A DNA stretch of 64,000 nucleotides from Pestalotiopsis fici W106-1 (GCF_000516985.1 NW_006917099.1:1380685-1444684), one strand, 5' to 3'. Positions 1 through 12,566 are shown, counted from the stretch's first letter. The notes: generated by a model not told the origin, from the letters alone. Made by a program: numbers and translations.

Positions 1-427
1 TTTTTGGATTTGTAATGGGCTGATTATGTTGAAACAGTGTCGCACCTGTGTTGCCGTGAAAGAATTGCCGTTCAGTGCATTAGTGGAGATTGAGTGCACC
101 GCAATCTCAAGATCTTAGCAGAGAGTATTCCACGTAGAACTAGAGAAAGAATTCATATAGAGGAATCATTTACTATCGAGCGAGGCAAAGCGATATGAAC
201 ATAGTGGTAACAATCCATTGCACATAAGCTTAACACATACTACATATAGTCGCTGAGATCCTTGACTCATCTCCCTTTACTGCCTTCCGGTGATATCTGG
301 GAGATGGCATTCACAAAGGGATGGTTCCTGATTTCTCCTCATGTGTTTCCTCCGCCACTACAAGAATACGCTCATCGCTACGTATCGATTATCAGCATTA
401 ACCAGAGTTTATTCGAATGAGATCGAC
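1..427. other. No gene recognised at left edge
   Basis: This is the stretch beyond the stop codon of the minus-strand transporter. No convincing open frame, RNA gene or repeat was seen. It probably holds the 3' UTR of the transporter and spacer. Confidence 0.5.
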
Positions 428-2297
428 TCACGAGAGCTTGGTATTGGGTAAGAGGAAGCAAAGTGCAAACATTGGCAGCGAGGTTGCCACTGCAGCAATC
501 ACCATGTACCTCATGACATCGCCGTACTAGATGTAAACCAACATTAGTGATCAATCTCCCATGACAGGAATATGCACCGAATACTTACCGCCTCACTAAT
601 GGCTAAGCGCTCAGCAGTGCCCCATTCTGGAACCACACCCAGGAGAGAGCTGTAGATTCCTTCCACATAAGCCTCGTTTGTGCCTGCGGGCATATACTTC
701 CACAAGGCCGACTCAAAAACATTGTTGTATATGGCGCCGGCGACGGTAATACCAATGGCTGCCCCGGTGAAGCGGAAAAGCTGCACTACACCAGTCACTT
801 GTCCTAGTTGAGATCGCGGAACCACAAACTGGACGGCGGGAAGAAGAAGCGCTTCCATGACTCCAGAGCCGACTCCTTGAATGACTTGGACACCGAAAAT
901 CTCGCCAAGACTATTATCAGCACCACGTAGCCGTACCATGACGCCGTAGCCGATCGTCCGAATGATGCATCCGCCGACAACAATCCACTTGTATTGCTTG
1001 ATTTTAAAGACGACCAGACCAACAATTATCATGGTGCCACATTGAACGACATTTTGCAGGAAGAGAAGAAGGTTCGCCTGGCTAATGTCCATGTTCCGCG
1101 CTGTTATACCCCAAGAATACAAGTAGGTGTGAGATATATTGACGGCAAAATAATCCAGAGCACCGATCACGGCAACAAGAGCAATCGTCTTATTGCGGAA
1201 AAATGATGGTGCTAGAATAGGATGGGCCGCGATCCAGTTTTCCCATCCAAACAGAGCAAGTAGGGAGATGCCACCGACCACAAGCATGGCAATGATGAAG
1301 TGTGTTTGGAATGTGGCGAGCCCCGTGCCAGCCAGAGTGATGGGCAAAAGCGTAAGGCCAAAGCCAGCAATGATGAGCACATTGCCAACAATGTCAATCT
1401 GAGAGAGAAATTCAACAAGCCCCAAGGTTTTATGTGTCCCAGCTTGAGAGCTCCTTTTCCTGTGCTCCAGGTAGAACAGAGTGGCTATCAAGCAAACCCC
1501 GGACGTGGGGTATAGAATGTCGAAAATACCAAAGCCCCATCGCCAGGTGAGGTCGGTCAAAACACGCTCGGCAAGTTGAGACGAGATGAACGGCGTAATT
1601 ATGTTGGGAAGATAGAACATGGCGATGCCCAGAGTTCGGGATCTGGTGCTCGTGTAGTGGGACATGACAAGTTGTCCCAGTACGAGCAAGCCAAATGTGC
1701 CCACCGAGCTCAAGACCAAGCCAGCAGCCAGCATACCGATGGACCTTGATGCAGCAAGCACGGCGTAGGCGATTGTGATGCACAGTGTGCACATGGCAAA
1801 CGGCCACCCCAACCCCAAAATATCGCTCATCTTGGTCAGAGGTGTCTGGACCACCAGGCAGACTATTATCGAGGATGCGGAGAGGGTACCGTACAGCGAG
1901 TATCCATTGAATTCAGACGCCGCGTATTGTTGGTATGTAGCTGATGTACTGTTGTCTAGGAAACTGCTTTTGGTTAGCTGTGTCATTTCGGCAATGAATA
2001 TGATCCCTGTATGGGAAGAAAAATAGACTCACACAACAAACGAAACGAGTCCGAGTCTGCTGAATCATTAGCAGTCATCCCAATGCCAATCTCGTGGGAA
2101 AAAAACGACACGTCTTACGCAGAGAACAGGAGTATTTTCTGCATTCGCGATGTAGTCACGGCCTGGGCCCGGACTTCTTCGGAATGCGCCCTCTCCACAT
2201 CGGGGTCAGAACCGTCAAGCGCATGGCCCAATTTCACGTCGGTGGGCTTTACGCCATGGCTTGACGCGCCAGCATTGTATCTAGGAATGTCCGCCAT
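428..2297 (-). CDS. Siderophore-iron MFS transporter
   Basis: Major facilitator of the fungal siderophore transporter group (Str/Sit/Mir type), expected to import ferric siderophores across the plasma membrane. Four exons by my model: complement of 2119-2297, 2033-2056, 589-1966 and 428-526, giving 559 residues with phases that agree throughout. The N-terminal tail of about 53 residues is hydrophilic and cytosolic. The first membrane segment runs into FLDNSTSATYQQYAASEF, the family pattern of LD-S-T followed by YQ-YA. Later hydrophobic stretches fit the usual 14-helix layout. The last exon adds YGDVMRYMVIAA, a typical siderophore-transporter C-terminus, and donor GTAAGTAT precedes its intron. 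The second exon is only 24 nt, flanked by introns of 62 and 66 nt with TGCTAAT and GCTAAC branch sites. Without it the first helix would be too short and the frame lost. No siderophore synthetase is in the window, so the substrate is unknown. Confidence 0.85.
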
Positions 2298-2518
2298 ATG
2301 GTTGAAGACTCTATGTTGTCACAGAGAACCAAGGTTGGATGCTTTGATGGAGCTCACACCTGGGCTGTAAAACACGAGTATATGCTTGCCGCGAGACTTT
2401 ACATAATTCATAAAAAGCATCGAAATGCGGAGTATAGACCTAAAACCATCAAGACCAACCCACTGGGCTTATCTTCTGCTTGGCGACAGGGATTACCTAA
2501 CCTAGATGATTAGCTTAG
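2298..2518. other. Transporter upstream region up to the retrotransposon
   Basis: Short spacer with the likely promoter of the minus-strand transporter. Its right end is the 5-bp target duplication CTTAG (2514-2518) of the copia element, so the element sits about 220 bp upstream of the transporter start codon and may affect its expression. Confidence 0.5.
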
Positions 2519-2751
2519 TGTCAAATAGTGGACTATGGTTCCCATATACTGGCGTGTGTTTGAGCATACGGATCAATACTATAATATCTAGATAAATATA
2601 TAGGACTTTCCGGGGATTAGCCGGGGCCACCTAAATAAGCGTATATTTTATTAAAATTAAAAGGCGTAAAATATAAATTAATATATTATATAATTAATAT
2701 TTATATTAGATTAGTTTAAATTTTAATAGGAAAGTATTATTTTAATTAATA
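2519..2751 (+). repeat. 5' LTR of the copia element
   Basis: Direct repeat of 7544-7778. It starts TGTCAAATAG and shares the block with TTAGCCGGGGCCACCTAAAT. Its first 60-90 bases keep normal composition, whereas its right end is transition-mutated: the 3' copy reads GCACCACCTTGATCAACA and this copy reads GTATTATTTTAATTAATA at the same place. Confidence 0.92.
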
Positions 2752-5700
2752 ATTAAAAGTTTTAGTGCCTCCGCCGAAGCTACGAAAATAATAATTACGA
2801 AAAAAGCCGGAATCGGCCTAACGGTATCGTTAAAAATAACCTCCGATTAAAATAATTAAAAATATACGTTTTAGATTTAGGTATAAATTACCGGATTAAT
2901 TAATTACTTTAAAAATAAAATAATTTTAATTAAAACCTTAATCGAACCGGATATAAAAAAAACTAAATATATAAAAACCGCGGTAGCGATTTTCGAAGTT
3001 ATAAACGAAAATAACGATCCGAATATTTAAAATAAAAAAAATAAAAAATAAATAATAACGGATTTTATTAAAAGAGGTTAAAAATCGTTTAATTTCGATT
3101 ATAATTATTATAAAATAAAAAAGGCTATATACGCTAAATAATATATAGCGATTAAAAAAATTATAAAATGGATAATTATTACGATTTTTTTAAATTTCTT
3201 TTTTATATATTATTTAATTAACGAATTTTTATATAAATAATACAAGAATTTAAAGGTTTATTATAGTAAATTAGCTATAAATAATAAAAAAAAAATAAGG
3301 AAATAATATTTAAAAGCTTTTAAGCCTTTAAAAATATTAAAAAAAGCTATAAATTAAATTAATAAATAGAAAATAATTATAGCGAAAGCCTAGGTAAAAC
3401 AAATAATTAAAATATAAAATAATTCGGTTTAAATTATAAATTTTTTAAATACCGTTATTTTAATTATGCTATAATAAGCCGTTTTTTATTAAATTTATAA
3501 AAAATAAAATATTTTAAATAAAAATTTAAAATATCGGGTAATAAATAACGATTTTTATAAAAACTTAAATATTTAATAGCCGATTAGGCTAAAAGTTAAA
3601 AAAGGCGCTTTTATAATTTATGCTAATAAAATTAATAAATAGCTTTAAAACGGATAAAATAAAAACGCTTATTTTATTAAAAATTAGATATTTTCCCGAT
3701 TAAATACGGCTAATTTATATAAAAAAAAATAAACGAATTATTTATAATAAAAAATAAAAGAATATTAGATATTTTGCTTGCTATTTTTTTTATACTTTTA
3801 ATTTATATTTTTACGTATTTTTAAAAAAAGCCTATTTAGGTTTTATTTTTAAAAATAAAATATAAGCACGAATAAATAAAGCTTTTAAAAAAGATTTTAA
3901 TTTATAAAAGCAGGTTTATAATATAAAAAAAATTAAAATTAGCCGAATTAGCATATTACGAATAATTAAGGAAAAATCGCTTCCGATTAATATAAATTAA
4001 TAAAACGAACGATTAGTAATAAATATATAAAATAATTTTATAATATTTATAAAAAATTATTTTTTGCGCTATTTAATTATTTTAAATTTAGCAATAATAA
4101 TTTTAATTATAAATATAAAAATAAAGCTTATTAATTATAAATAAGCTTTTAATTACAATTTTATTTAATTAAGCGACCGGAAATTATTTATTTACGGGTA
4201 TAATATAATAATTATATAATTTAAATTTAAAATATTATTATTAAATAATATAGCTTATTATTTTAGGCTGCTAATTATATTAATATTATTCCGTTAATTA
4301 TAAGGATAAGGATATTATTAGGATAATAAAAACGACTTTATAATATTATATAAAAAAAATGGATTTTTAATTAGTATATTTTAAAACCGATACGGATAAT
4401 ACGTTTTTAAATATAAATTTTACGAATTATTTTTGGCGTTATTTGCTATTTACCGGAAAAAATATATAATATAAATAAAAAGGCTATTATTAATTAGGGA
4501 AGCTATATAATAATATTATAAAATAGGATATTTAAGCCCGGTAATTTTCGAATATTTTATTTATTTATTTTAAAAGGTAAAAATTAAAAGATTAATTATA
4601 ATAAAATATAAAGCCTATATATTTGTAAAAATTACGCGTTAATTACGGCGAACGCTACGGCTAATTAACGAAGATTATAGCGAACGATTAGCTATAAATT
4701 TTTATAATTATATTAAAAGGATTAAAAATTATATATTTTAAATACTAATTATTTATTAATAAATAAAATATATATAGGATTATTATTTTACGGAAAAAAT
4801 TACGGTTATATTAATTAACGTTTTCCGATCGTTTTTAGGTATAATAAAAACTTAATATAATATTAAAATTAAAATTATCGAATGCGATAATAAAATTATA
4901 AAAGTTAAATAGGTAATAAAAAGATATTTCGAAAATAAATATATTAAATTCGAGCCTTTAGTATTATATATATAAGCTTAAAATAAAGTTATTAAACGTT
5001 TAGGGGGTATAATTAAAAAAAAACGGGTAATACGTATTAGCGTAAAATTCTTTTATTAATTTTAGCCCGAAATCGGCAAAACCGCGGTATATTTATATAA
5101 TCGCACGCCGAATTATAATTCCCGATAGCGTATATTATATATAAAATTTTATAAAATAATTGCGAAAATAAAAGGAGTTTTAAATCCGAATTATAAGCTT
5201 AATTAAATTTATTTTAAAGTATTCGGATATAAAGTATACGTAATAATACTAATAATATAATAAAAATTCGGCCGTTTATAGCGATTAATATTTAAGGTAT
5301 AAATAAGATATTTAATCGAATATAGGTTATTTAATATTTATAGGATTTAGATTTTTAATCGGAATAAATTAATTAATACGAAAAATATAATTATAAACGA
5401 AAAAAAATTATGCGACGGAAAATAAAATATATTTAAAAACGAGCTTTTAAATACTAATATTTAATTTATCGCCGATTTTATAATTAATTACGTAATATTT
5501 AAAAACGAGATTTTATAGGAATTAAAAAGTAAAAAAACCGCCGTAAAAAATATTTTATTAAGCGATAATTAAAATAATTAAAAAAAAAATAATAATTAAA
5601 AAAATAAAAAAGCAGCGTTAAATAAAAGGGATAAATAATATTTTTTTATTATCGCGAAATTTGCCTTTTGGATTTTATTATAAATATTTTTATTAGCCTT

Positions 5701-7543
5701 ATTAATATATAATATAAAGGCAATTACGATTAAAAATACGGCGTTATTAAAAAAAGGATTTAAAATAATCCTATAATAAGCAGCTTTTTTAATTGGTTAT
5801 AAAGCCGTTTTTAAAATAAAATAAGGTAATAATTAAAACAATAGGGTAAAGCTAAAACGCTTTTTTCGTTAAAAGGTAAAAATTTATAAAGCGGAAATCC
5901 TAGCTTCCTTTAAATAATATTATAAATTATATTATTATCCGTTTAGTAGATTATTTTTTTAAATAAAAGCTAATTATTTATAAAATTATAAAAATATACG
6001 ATTTTAAACCGAGATTAATAAAAAAGATTTACGAATAAAAAGTAAATAGATTTTTAATTATATATAAATATATATATATAAGTTCGATAAATACGGGAAA
6101 TTTTAAAAATGCAAAATAAGATTTGTCGTTCGCGGTAATTAATAGGCGAAGTTTTAGAATTAGAAAATTTATACGGCTATATTAGCTAAAACATTATTTT
6201 GTATTTTAATCGCGATTATAGCGAAATTTAATTTTAAATTAATATAATATAATATAATAAACGCGTTTATATACGCTTTTATTAATTAAAATATATTTAT
6301 AAAAATGCCGGATAAATATCGAAAAAAAAAACGCTATATTATTATTAAATAAAGCATTTTATAAATTACGGATATTACCATTATTATAATAAAAAAAGTT
6401 TATAAAAACCTTAGCCGAAATCGGTTATATTTAGATATTATATAAGTTTTGCGTATTTATTAAGAAAAAAGTGCTAATTTTTTTTATATTAACGATATAA
6501 TTATCGTATATAGGAATAAAAATAAAAAGGCTATTAATTATTTAATATAGCATTTTATAAAAAAATATAAAATTAATAATAGCGAGCTAATATAATGGTT
6601 TTTTAGGATAGAAATAATTAGAAATTATATATTTAGAATAATTTGGCTTTTTTAGAAGGCTTATTTTAAAAAAAATCGCTAAATTTATAAATAAATAAAA
6701 AATTTATATAACGCTAATAGGTTATAAAAAATTTATATTTTAATTAATTATAGCGTTTTTTTACAAAATATAGAAATATTAAAAAAAAATTAGATTATTA
6801 TTATTCGCGGTTATATTTACGAAATTAAATATTATATTCGTAATAGCTAAATTAATTTAATTTTTTAATAATTTAAGCTAAATATATTAAAAAGCTATTA
6901 ATCGAATTTTAATTTATTTAATTAATATTAAAAAATTTTCGCTTAAAATCGGAGGATTTTTTAATTTAATAATTGCTAATAACGTATTATTTGCCGATAA
7001 TAATATTAATTATAAAAATATTTAAATATTCGCTATAAAGCTATTTAGAAAATTAATTAATTAGCGATTAAATAAATAAAATATAATTATTATTTTTATT
7101 ATAAAAACTAAATTATTTGCCTTAGCGTAAGCTATTAAAAAAATATTATTCGTTAGCCGATTATTAAAGGAATTATCGATATAATTAAATAATAATATTA
7201 TTATTATTAAATATAATAATAAGCAGATTATTAATTTAATCAACGCCGAAATCGCGTTATTAAAAATAAAGCTTCGTTATATAAATATTTATAATTATTA
7301 ATTACGATAAAAAGCCTAAAAAAAAAAGGTTAAAATTATTTATAAACTTTTAAATAAAATAATAATAAATAAATTAACGAAAAGTTTACTAATAGGAAAA
7401 TAGCAGGATTTTTTATAATAAATAAAATTTAAAATTACTTATTATAATTAAAATAAATAGCTTTAAAAAAAGCTATATTTTGCTAATTAGCAATTTTAAT
7501 TTAAATATAGCTAGATTTATAATAAATCGTGGATTTAAAGGGG

Positions 7544-7778
7544 TGTATTAAATAATAAATTATGGTTTTTATATATTAGTATATATTTAAGTATACGGAT
7601 TAACACTATAGTATCTAGATAGATATACGGGATTTCCCGGGGATTAGCCAGGGCCACCTAAATAAGCGTATATTTTATTAAAACTAAAAGGCGCAAAATA
7701 TAGATTAATATATTATATAATTAACACCTATATTAGACCAGTTTAAACTCCAATAGGAAAGCACCACCTTGATCAACA
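7544..7778 (+). repeat. 3' LTR of the copia element
   Basis: Direct repeat of 2519-2751. Its left half is RIP-mutated (TGTATTAAATAATAAATTATG where the 5' copy has TGTCAAATAGTGGACTATG), while its last 60 or so bases are unmutated and end in CAACA before the CTTAG duplication. Confidence 0.92.
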
Positions 7779-7783
7779 CTTAG

Positions 7784-8245
7784 CACCGGCCCCCACTCCC
7801 AGTCGAGGCGGTATTGGAGTCCTATTGTGGTAATCGATTGCGCCGGCTTAGCGGCGTGAGACCCGTCCACCTCTTGATGGGTTGGGGGGCTTGTGACGGT
7901 GTTGATGTAGCCAGTGTGGCCGATGTGGTCGGTTTGGAGCTTGCAGGTGTATAGAGCACCAGAGGGCGAACCGGTCTTTGTTTTGTTCTCTTTTTTATTC
8001 TCTTTTTTATTCTCTTTTTTATTCTCTTTTTTATTCTCTTTTTTATTCTCTTTTTATTCTCTTTTTTATTCTCTTTTTTATTCTCTTTTTTATTCTCTTT
8101 TTTATTCTCTTTTTTATTCTCTTTTTTATTGTTTTTATAAGTGACTTAGGTTATTCGCTACGCAATGAAATGTTTTCCACCAGTTTGCTCTTGAAGCAAC
8201 CGTATAGGTGGAGAGCTCTTAGTATTTGCGTTACTTCGCGGTATC
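7784..8245 (+). repeat. Dispersed repeat, copy 1 (with 12-mer array)
   Basis: Normal-composition DNA right of the copia element. Bases about 7895-7970 (GTGACGGTGTTGATGTAGCC onward to the AGAGCACCAGAGGGCGAACC segment) recur at 21,640-21,730. Bases 8135-8230 (TTATTCGCTACGCAATGAAA, then GTTTGCTCTTGAAGCAACC) recur in reverse at 30,003-30,095. Between the two shared ends lies a pyrimidine-rich tandem array. I do not recognise the family. An arrangement of two conserved ends around a simple-sequence array could be a non-autonomous retroposon or a repeat terminus. The left limit is uncertain. Confidence 0.75.
7984..8130 (+). repeat. Pyrimidine 12-mer tandem array
   Basis: About 12 copies of a TTCTCTTTTTTA unit, with one shortened copy near 8050. 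It produces long spurious phenylalanine/serine/leucine frames that are not genes. Confidence 0.9.
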
Positions 8246-8547
8246 TGCCACATCCACACCATTAGCCTGGCTACCAGTCTCGAGCTTCACATTTTGGACT
8301 CCTGGCGCAGTGGCCAGATACGACATGCGTTTACGTGTACGCACCTCCCACGTTTTGCTATGTGCCGATATGAGATGACTAGATATTACAAAAGAGCACT
8401 CAAGAAGCCCAGCTACACCTGAGACCCTGTCTGCGCCGAAGGTAGAGAACCAGGAATGTCATGAACCAATTCAACTTCATTGTGCCACTGTCTCAGAATT
8501 TATCTTCCAACTGCTGCTGAAACTGTCATACAGAAGGCGCAAAGCAA
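8246..8547. other. Spacer between repeat and aminotransferase
   Basis: Probable 3' flank of the minus-strand aminotransferase. A short minus-strand frame around 8245-8320 has valine/aspartate-rich content reminiscent of the 54-bp units at 21.54 kb, which may be a faint repeat remnant. Nothing else was seen. Confidence 0.4.
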
Positions 8548-10227
8548 CTACTCGCCCCGGAAGCAACTAGGTATTGGGAACGACTTTCGTATTTTTGACC
8601 AATTGCTTGGAGCCACTCCTTCCATTTTGGCAGTTTCAAGCTGAGCAGACTCTCCTTGCAAAGTTGTGGCAGTGTCAATACTGGTTCGCCCATTTTCCAA
8701 TCTCTGAGAGGACATCTTGGGCAGCAGGTCAATTGCTTTCCTTATGCGCTCTATCGCTAGCACATTTGCCTCTGGCATCTCCGTGAAGACGAATCGGAAC
8801 CATCCTGGTCGGTCAGATCCCGCATACTGCCATCAAAAGTCAGCCTCAGATAGTTCACAGTTTTAAACATGACGTAGTTGTTTCTCCCTTACCTCTCCAG
8901 GATTGAGACACACCCCATGTTCGATGAGATAATAACACAGATTCAACTCCCTACTCCCATTTTTATCTTTGCTAAAGTATCCCACCCATTGCGACAAATC
9001 GATGAAGATGAAAAGACCAGAGTTTGAGGCTTGATACGGGATACCACATCGCGTCAAAGCCTCCGACGTGCGCCAGTATTCCAGCTCAAGTCGTTTGCGG
9101 TAGACGGAGAAGTATCCACTGATGGTATCAAGATCGCCAAGGAGCTGCGTAACAAGCAGGGCTGAAAAGCTGCTGATCCAGGTGAACCATCTGCGTCTCG
9201 AGTTAGTGCCCAAGTAGCAAGAGTTGTCTTTGGGGCTTTTCGTACGTTACTGTGTCGGCTGCTGCTCTTATTTCTGCGTTACGGGTCACAAGGAACCCTA
9301 AACGCAAACCACCCATGTTGAAATCCTTACTTAGGCTATACAGGCAGTGCACGTGAGAGAGACTACCCGGCCTTTCTTCGGGGATGCCAAGGACGGAGGA
9401 GAACTGGTCCAACGAGCCAAGACCTGATGAGTATTGGGACATTGAATACACCTCATCTGCAACAAGATGCATGCCGTGACTCCTGCAGAATCTAGCTAGG
9501 CTAGCCAATGTTGCTGCAGAGTAGCATCTCCCTTGTGGATTGGCTGGATTACAGATGAAAAGCACTTTGCACCGCACCCCCTTTGCCAACTGGGCCGCTA
9601 CTGTCTTCTCGAGCAATGAGAGTAGCTTGGGTGCTACCTCCTCGCTGAATCGATCCTCCATAAAACTGCAGGGTACCGGGACGGTGGTGACATTGTTTCG
9701 AGCACCAAGGTCAAAATCGAGCATGTAAAAGGTTGGGGTCGGGTACAGAATGGCCTCTCCGGGATCACACAGGGTCCACGATACTAGGTCGATCAACGAT
9801 GTGATTCCATTCGCCGCAAGGATGTTATTAGCTTCAAGAGGAACGCTGGGGCGGAAGAAACGGTTGAAGAAGCCTGCCGCTGTCGAGAGTAGTTCATCTG
9901 TGCCTGATATGGAACCATACGGTAGGACTATTGATGCCATTGATTATTAGCAGTTTGGAACAGCTCGTACAGAGGAAAGGGCACCTAGTCTTGGAAAGGT
10001 TCTTTGTGCATACTCTGAGACAAGTCGAAATCGATAGGACTTTTTGCAAAGTACTCATCCCACCAACCCTGCATCAAGTTGTTTAATGCACCCGATAGAT
10101 TGATGAGGCCGTCTGGTTGAGTCTTCGGGTCATATGGAGGAATCTGGTTCACGCGCTGCATCAAGCTCCAGGCAGGCGCCTTTCCTAGGTTTGCCTGAGC
10201 ACGGCGCGACGGGAGAAAGTCTGCCAT
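8548..10227 (-). CDS. PLP-dependent aminotransferase, ACC synthase-like (class I/II)
   Basis: Fold-type I PLP enzyme of the group that includes 1-aminocyclopropane-1-carboxylate synthase-like proteins and fungal cluster enzymes such as the GliI-type C-S lyases. Exons on the complement: 10014-10227, 9246-9927, 8893-9190 and 8548-8826 (490 residues, all phases agree, branch sites CTGCTAAT and CACTAAC). Visible motifs: the N-terminal PDGLINLSGALNNLM signature, a cofactor-contacting NPANPQG, DEVYSM with the Asp and Tyr, the Schiff-base Lys in YSLSKDFNMGGLRLG, and the substrate-carboxylate Arg in GWFRFVF. The start is the first in-frame ATG that leaves the family's normal N-terminus. The open frame continues about 40 codons upstream without an ATG, so a further 5' exon is possible. 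The reaction cannot be told from sequence: aminotransferase, C-S lyase or synthase are all open. It faces a carboxypeptidase gene across a 570-bp divergent promoter. Confidence 0.82.
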
Positions 10228-10796
10228 GATATCTTCGCACAGGTCATTTGGCGACTCCCTCCTAGCAAGGACTGAGTGGTCGGTCTTTAGACTTGAAATC
10301 TCAGCTTCTAGTGCTTCAAAGGCTGTGAACTCTTTATGAGCTTTCGGCAAAGAGCTTGATCGAACTACCTCGGTTTGTTGACCTCTGAAAGGCGGAGCGG
10401 ATTATATGTCGCCCATGTGTCTGTTGATGATGAAGTTGGCGAGCAAAGTCATTGCGACGGGAGCGAAATGCCTTAGTACCTTATGCTTTAGGGCCTCGGC
10501 TAGCCATGCGGGCGGCGGTTCGCTCGCTACAGGTATCTACTACCAACCTAAGTTAGTGCATCATATAGAGGCTGGTAGGTAATGTATGCCCCACCCCCCG
10601 GCTGATCCCACATAGGGTAATGCTATCCACCAACTAAGATCCTCACTGCGACAAGGGCTTGGGCCAGGCATTTTCTCAATACCATAAATCTCATGGGCTC
10701 TTGTTTAGCGACATGTTTTTTGGCGATATGTTTTTCGGCTTCAATCTCGTCTTTGTTTGTCTGTTGAACACGGCAACTTGAAAGCGTATCTGCACC
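10228..10796. other. Divergent promoter region
   Basis: Sits between the minus-strand aminotransferase and the plus-strand carboxypeptidase, so it likely carries both promoters. The part next to the aminotransferase (to about 10,390) stays open in the aminotransferase frame. No binding motif stood out. Confidence 0.5.
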
Positions 10797-12434
10797 ATGC
10801 GCTGCACCGCAGTGCTCTTGTTCTTAGCTTGTGGCCAGTACGCATCTGCTGGCTACAATGTTGTTCAGTCCGCCTACAGCAACAGCACTATCCGCGTAAA
10901 GAGCTGGTCTGCCGACGACAAATCTCTTTGCGATGGAGGCAGCCGACACCATACCGGTTGGGTTGACGTAGTCAACAAGCATACATTCTTCTGTAGGTGT
11001 CGCCCGTTGCTGTGCTGGATCAGGAAGGCTTGTGCTTACGACCCCAGGGTTCCATGAAGCTCGAGCCGGCATTGAGAATGCCCCGTTGCTCCTCTGGGTT
11101 CAGGGAGGGCCTGGTGGAAGCGCTTTAGCCGGCATGTTTCTCGAGCATGGGCCATGCCTCATGGACACGAATGATTCCACCGCGTTCAACCCCCATGCCT
11201 GGACCGAGGCCTTCAATGTGGTATACGTGGACCAACCTGTAGGAGTCGGGCTTTCATATGTCGACGGAAACGACGAGGCGTTTTATCCCAACCGTACTGA
11301 AGAGTCAACCCTGCACCTACTAAGCTTCCTCAATTTATTTTACGAGGCCTTTCCCAAGCTGCAACTCCAGGACCTTCATATCTCTGGTGAATCATACGCC
11401 GGGCGTTTTATCCCACTCTTTGGCGCCGAGATCTTAAAGTTCAACGAGTGGGTTCCTGATGACGGTCACCGTATTCCTCTAAGATCTCTTATGATTGGAA
11501 ATGGATGGACAAGTCCTAAAGACGTGCTTCCCGCCTGGTACGATGTCGCCTGCTACGACTACCGCGGCTATCCTCCACACCTCGACGAATCCGTATGCGA
11601 ATATCTTTTGCCACTGGTCGATAAATGCAGGACAGCTCTGAAGACTTGTGCCGCTACACGAGACACTGATATGTGCGTAAGCACGAACTCAATCTGCAAA
11701 GACCAGTTCGCCGACGTTGTCGAGAACAATACTACTCGCAGTGCTTTTGACCGGCGACTACGGAATTGCAATGACGGTGAAACTTGTTTTGGTAAAATGC
11801 CTCCATTAATTAATTATCTCAACTCGCCCAAGGTCCACAAATCGCTCGAGCTCCAGACTCAGACAGGCGGGTTGAAGTCGTCCTGGTCGCTTTTGGACGT
11901 GCCTACGGCAAACAGGTACATGGCCGCTGGCGACTATCATTTCCCTTCAGTCCTGGAATTGGAGAACATATTGAACTATCGCCCAAGCTCCACTGAACGC
12001 CCTGTAGATGTTCTCTACTACGTTGGCGTGGCGGATATTGTTTGCAGCCCCCTTGGCGTCCAGCAGACGTTGGAAGGTCTCCAGTGGCCGGGGAGTGTCG
12101 AATTTCATGCTGTTCCGTGGGCAGACCTCCCATACAAAACGGCAGCCAACGGCCCGGGTGGCCGTGTCAAGAGCGCCAAGTCATTGACACTAATGGAGTT
12201 GGAGGAAGCTGGTCATTTGGTGAGTTAGCCCTATAGTGTTTTGATCCACCCCATCTCCATAATGCTTATGCAAACTTCCAGGTTCCGCTCGATCAACCAG
12301 TAATGGCACTACAAATGGTGAAAGATTGGTTGAGATATCTAGAGACTGGCGTCCCTTTGACCAGATCCGAATCCAGTAGCCACTCTAGCGAAGCTGCTGC
12401 AAGCAGAAGCAAGTTTGTGGTTCAGGAACTTTGA
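10797..12434 (+). CDS. Secreted serine carboxypeptidase (family S10), intact
   Basis: Alpha/beta-hydrolase of the carboxypeptidase Y family that removes C-terminal residues from peptides. Exons 10797-10992, 11048-12219 and 12282-12434 give 506 residues. A signal peptide is visible at the N-terminus (hydrophobic LLFLACG core, likely cleavage after ASA). The first splice rebuilds the family HTFFWF motif. The catalytic triad is complete: Ser181 in GESYAG, Asp in GVADIVCSPLG, His in AGHLVPLDQP, the last rebuilt by the final splice. The oxyanion region reads VQGGPGGSA where most family members have NGGPGCSS, so a usual Cys and Asn are replaced. Several N-glycosylation sequons (NDS, NRT, NNT) fit a secreted or vacuolar protein. 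A paralogue with a broken triad lies at 14.4-16 kb on the other side of the amidohydrolase. Confidence 0.9.
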
Positions 12435-12566
12435 ATTACTTGAGTATGAGGGGATATCGACCAGGTATATATACTATAGCCTCGGTACGAAAATACAGAC
12501 ATGTCAGGGCCATTAATCGAAACCGTAACAAAATTTGATCTAGTAACATTTATTAATTTTCCACTT

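Larger units (their letters stand above)
2519..7778 (+). mobile_element. RIP-mutated Ty1/copia LTR retrotransposon, complete
   Basis: A 5.26-kb element with TG..CA-type LTRs of 233 and 235 bp and a perfect 5-bp target duplication CTTAG (2514-2518 and 7779-7783). The interior is extremely AT-rich and almost free of CA and TG dinucleotides while C survives before G, C and T, the signature of repeat-induced point mutation. Decayed domains can still be read on the plus strand: an integrase end near 5060-5250 (AVYLYNRTPNY, then an FGYKVYV-like segment), a reverse transcriptase near 6400-6680 with YVDD changed to YIND (6485-6496) followed by a WFFRIEIIRN segment, and an RNase H-like tail near 6815-6960. 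The order integrase before reverse transcriptase identifies Ty1/copia. A purine-rich tract (TAAAGGGG) abuts the 3' LTR. Stop codons are everywhere, so the copy is dead. No primer-binding site was identified. Confidence 0.93.

Noticed and set aside
7061..7243. Ile/Asn-rich 60-codon frame in the copia element
   Set aside because: It lies antisense in RIP-mutated AT-rich DNA and reflects base composition only.
7914..8265. Phe/Ser/Leu-rich frames over the 12-mer array
   Set aside because: They are simple-sequence translations of a tandem repeat, not proteins.
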